Positions 4,988 to 5,078 of a DNA stretch of 5,078 bases are shown here, one piece after another; positions within the stretch are counted from its first letter, which is position 1, and each line of letters opens with the position of its first letter. Source of the stretch: Gammaproteobacteria bacterium (GTDB lineage Bacteria > Pseudomonadota > Gammaproteobacteria > Xanthomonadales > Wenzhouxiangellaceae); NCBI GenBank assembly GCA_003561495.1, contig PWWM01000099.1, positions 1 through 5,078 on the forward strand. The letters run 5' to 3'. The translations under genes and the position numbers were made by a program. The notes beneath the pieces are model-generated. The model was given only the letters and a program-made list of their open reading frames with translations. It did not search any database and was not told where the DNA came from.

Positions 4988-5078
4988 TCACTTACCGGGT
5001 GAGTAAAAGACCAGGTTCAGTCCGATCGACTCGGCCAATTTGGCCTGGCGTTGGTCTCCGGTCAGGAAATGGCTGCAA
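4988..5078 (-). CDS. Probable PIN-domain protein, C-terminal 29 codons
   Basis: One minus-strand frame enters from the right window edge and ends at TGA (4990-4988). It reads SHFLTGDQRQAKLAESIGL, then NLVFYSPGK. The hydrophobic strand ending in TGD, then a basic/polar helix with LA and GL, resembles the last acidic-residue region of PIN-domain nucleases (VapC-like toxins and relatives). In that family this Asp helps bind the catalytic metal. The rest of the domain and any antitoxin partner lie outside the window. The TGA overlaps a GTG at 4991 as GTGA, a pattern typical of coupled genes, but the hydrolase probably starts 150 bases later. With only 29 residues, the assignment is tentative. Confidence 0.5.
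   Translation of the reverse strand, partial: CSHFLTGDQRQAKLAESIGLNLVFYSPGK

Overview
The window is about 57% GC by impression, with an ordinary bacterial gene layout. It reads as chromosomal DNA of a free-living gammaproteobacterium. Two things suggest this: a class II ribonucleotide reductase split into two adjacent genes, as in Pseudomonas and relatives, and a secreted CSLREA/beta-helix protein whose C-terminal tail (I-Y-A-D-R-F-E) resembles tails I associate with Xanthomonadales/Wenzhouxiangella-like genomes. The lineage is an inference, not a measurement.

Layout. Positions 1-1594 (+ strand) hold the 3' end of nrdJa (catalytic chain, cut by the window edge) and, two bases later, complete nrdJb (TSCPD domain plus C-terminal Cys/zinc tail). 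The rest of the annotated genes lie on the minus strand. Positions 1596-2628 hold a secreted CSLREA / right-handed beta-helix protein whose reading frame is broken once near 2186-2205; its stop lies one base from the nrdJb stop. It has its own promoter and Shine-Dalgarno site, and the promoter is interleaved with an 11-bp perfect hairpin downstream of the next gene. Positions 2731-3180 hold a complete UspA-type universal stress protein with an intact ATP-binding motif and a strong Shine-Dalgarno site. Positions 3181-3707 contain no convincing gene. This stretch holds the usp leader, an orphan piece encoding a hydrophobic-plus-RRRK C-terminal anchor, and a roughly 150-bp island of about 29% GC with an inverted and a tandem repeat. 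Positions 3708-4841 hold a secreted alpha/beta hydrolase of the predicted dienelactone hydrolase (COG4188-like) type. Positions 4988-5078 hold the last 29 codons of what looks like a PIN-domain protein.

Function. nrdJa and nrdJb are one functional unit for oxygen-independent, cobalamin-dependent deoxyribonucleotide synthesis. The other genes show no clear pathway link to it. The 3181-3707 interval looks like a scar of past insertion and gene decay. I did not find a clearly new multi-gene system. The most unusual items are the broken beta-helix gene, the AT-rich island with the orphan anchor tail, the promoter/hairpin overlap, and the A9 tract in nrdJb.
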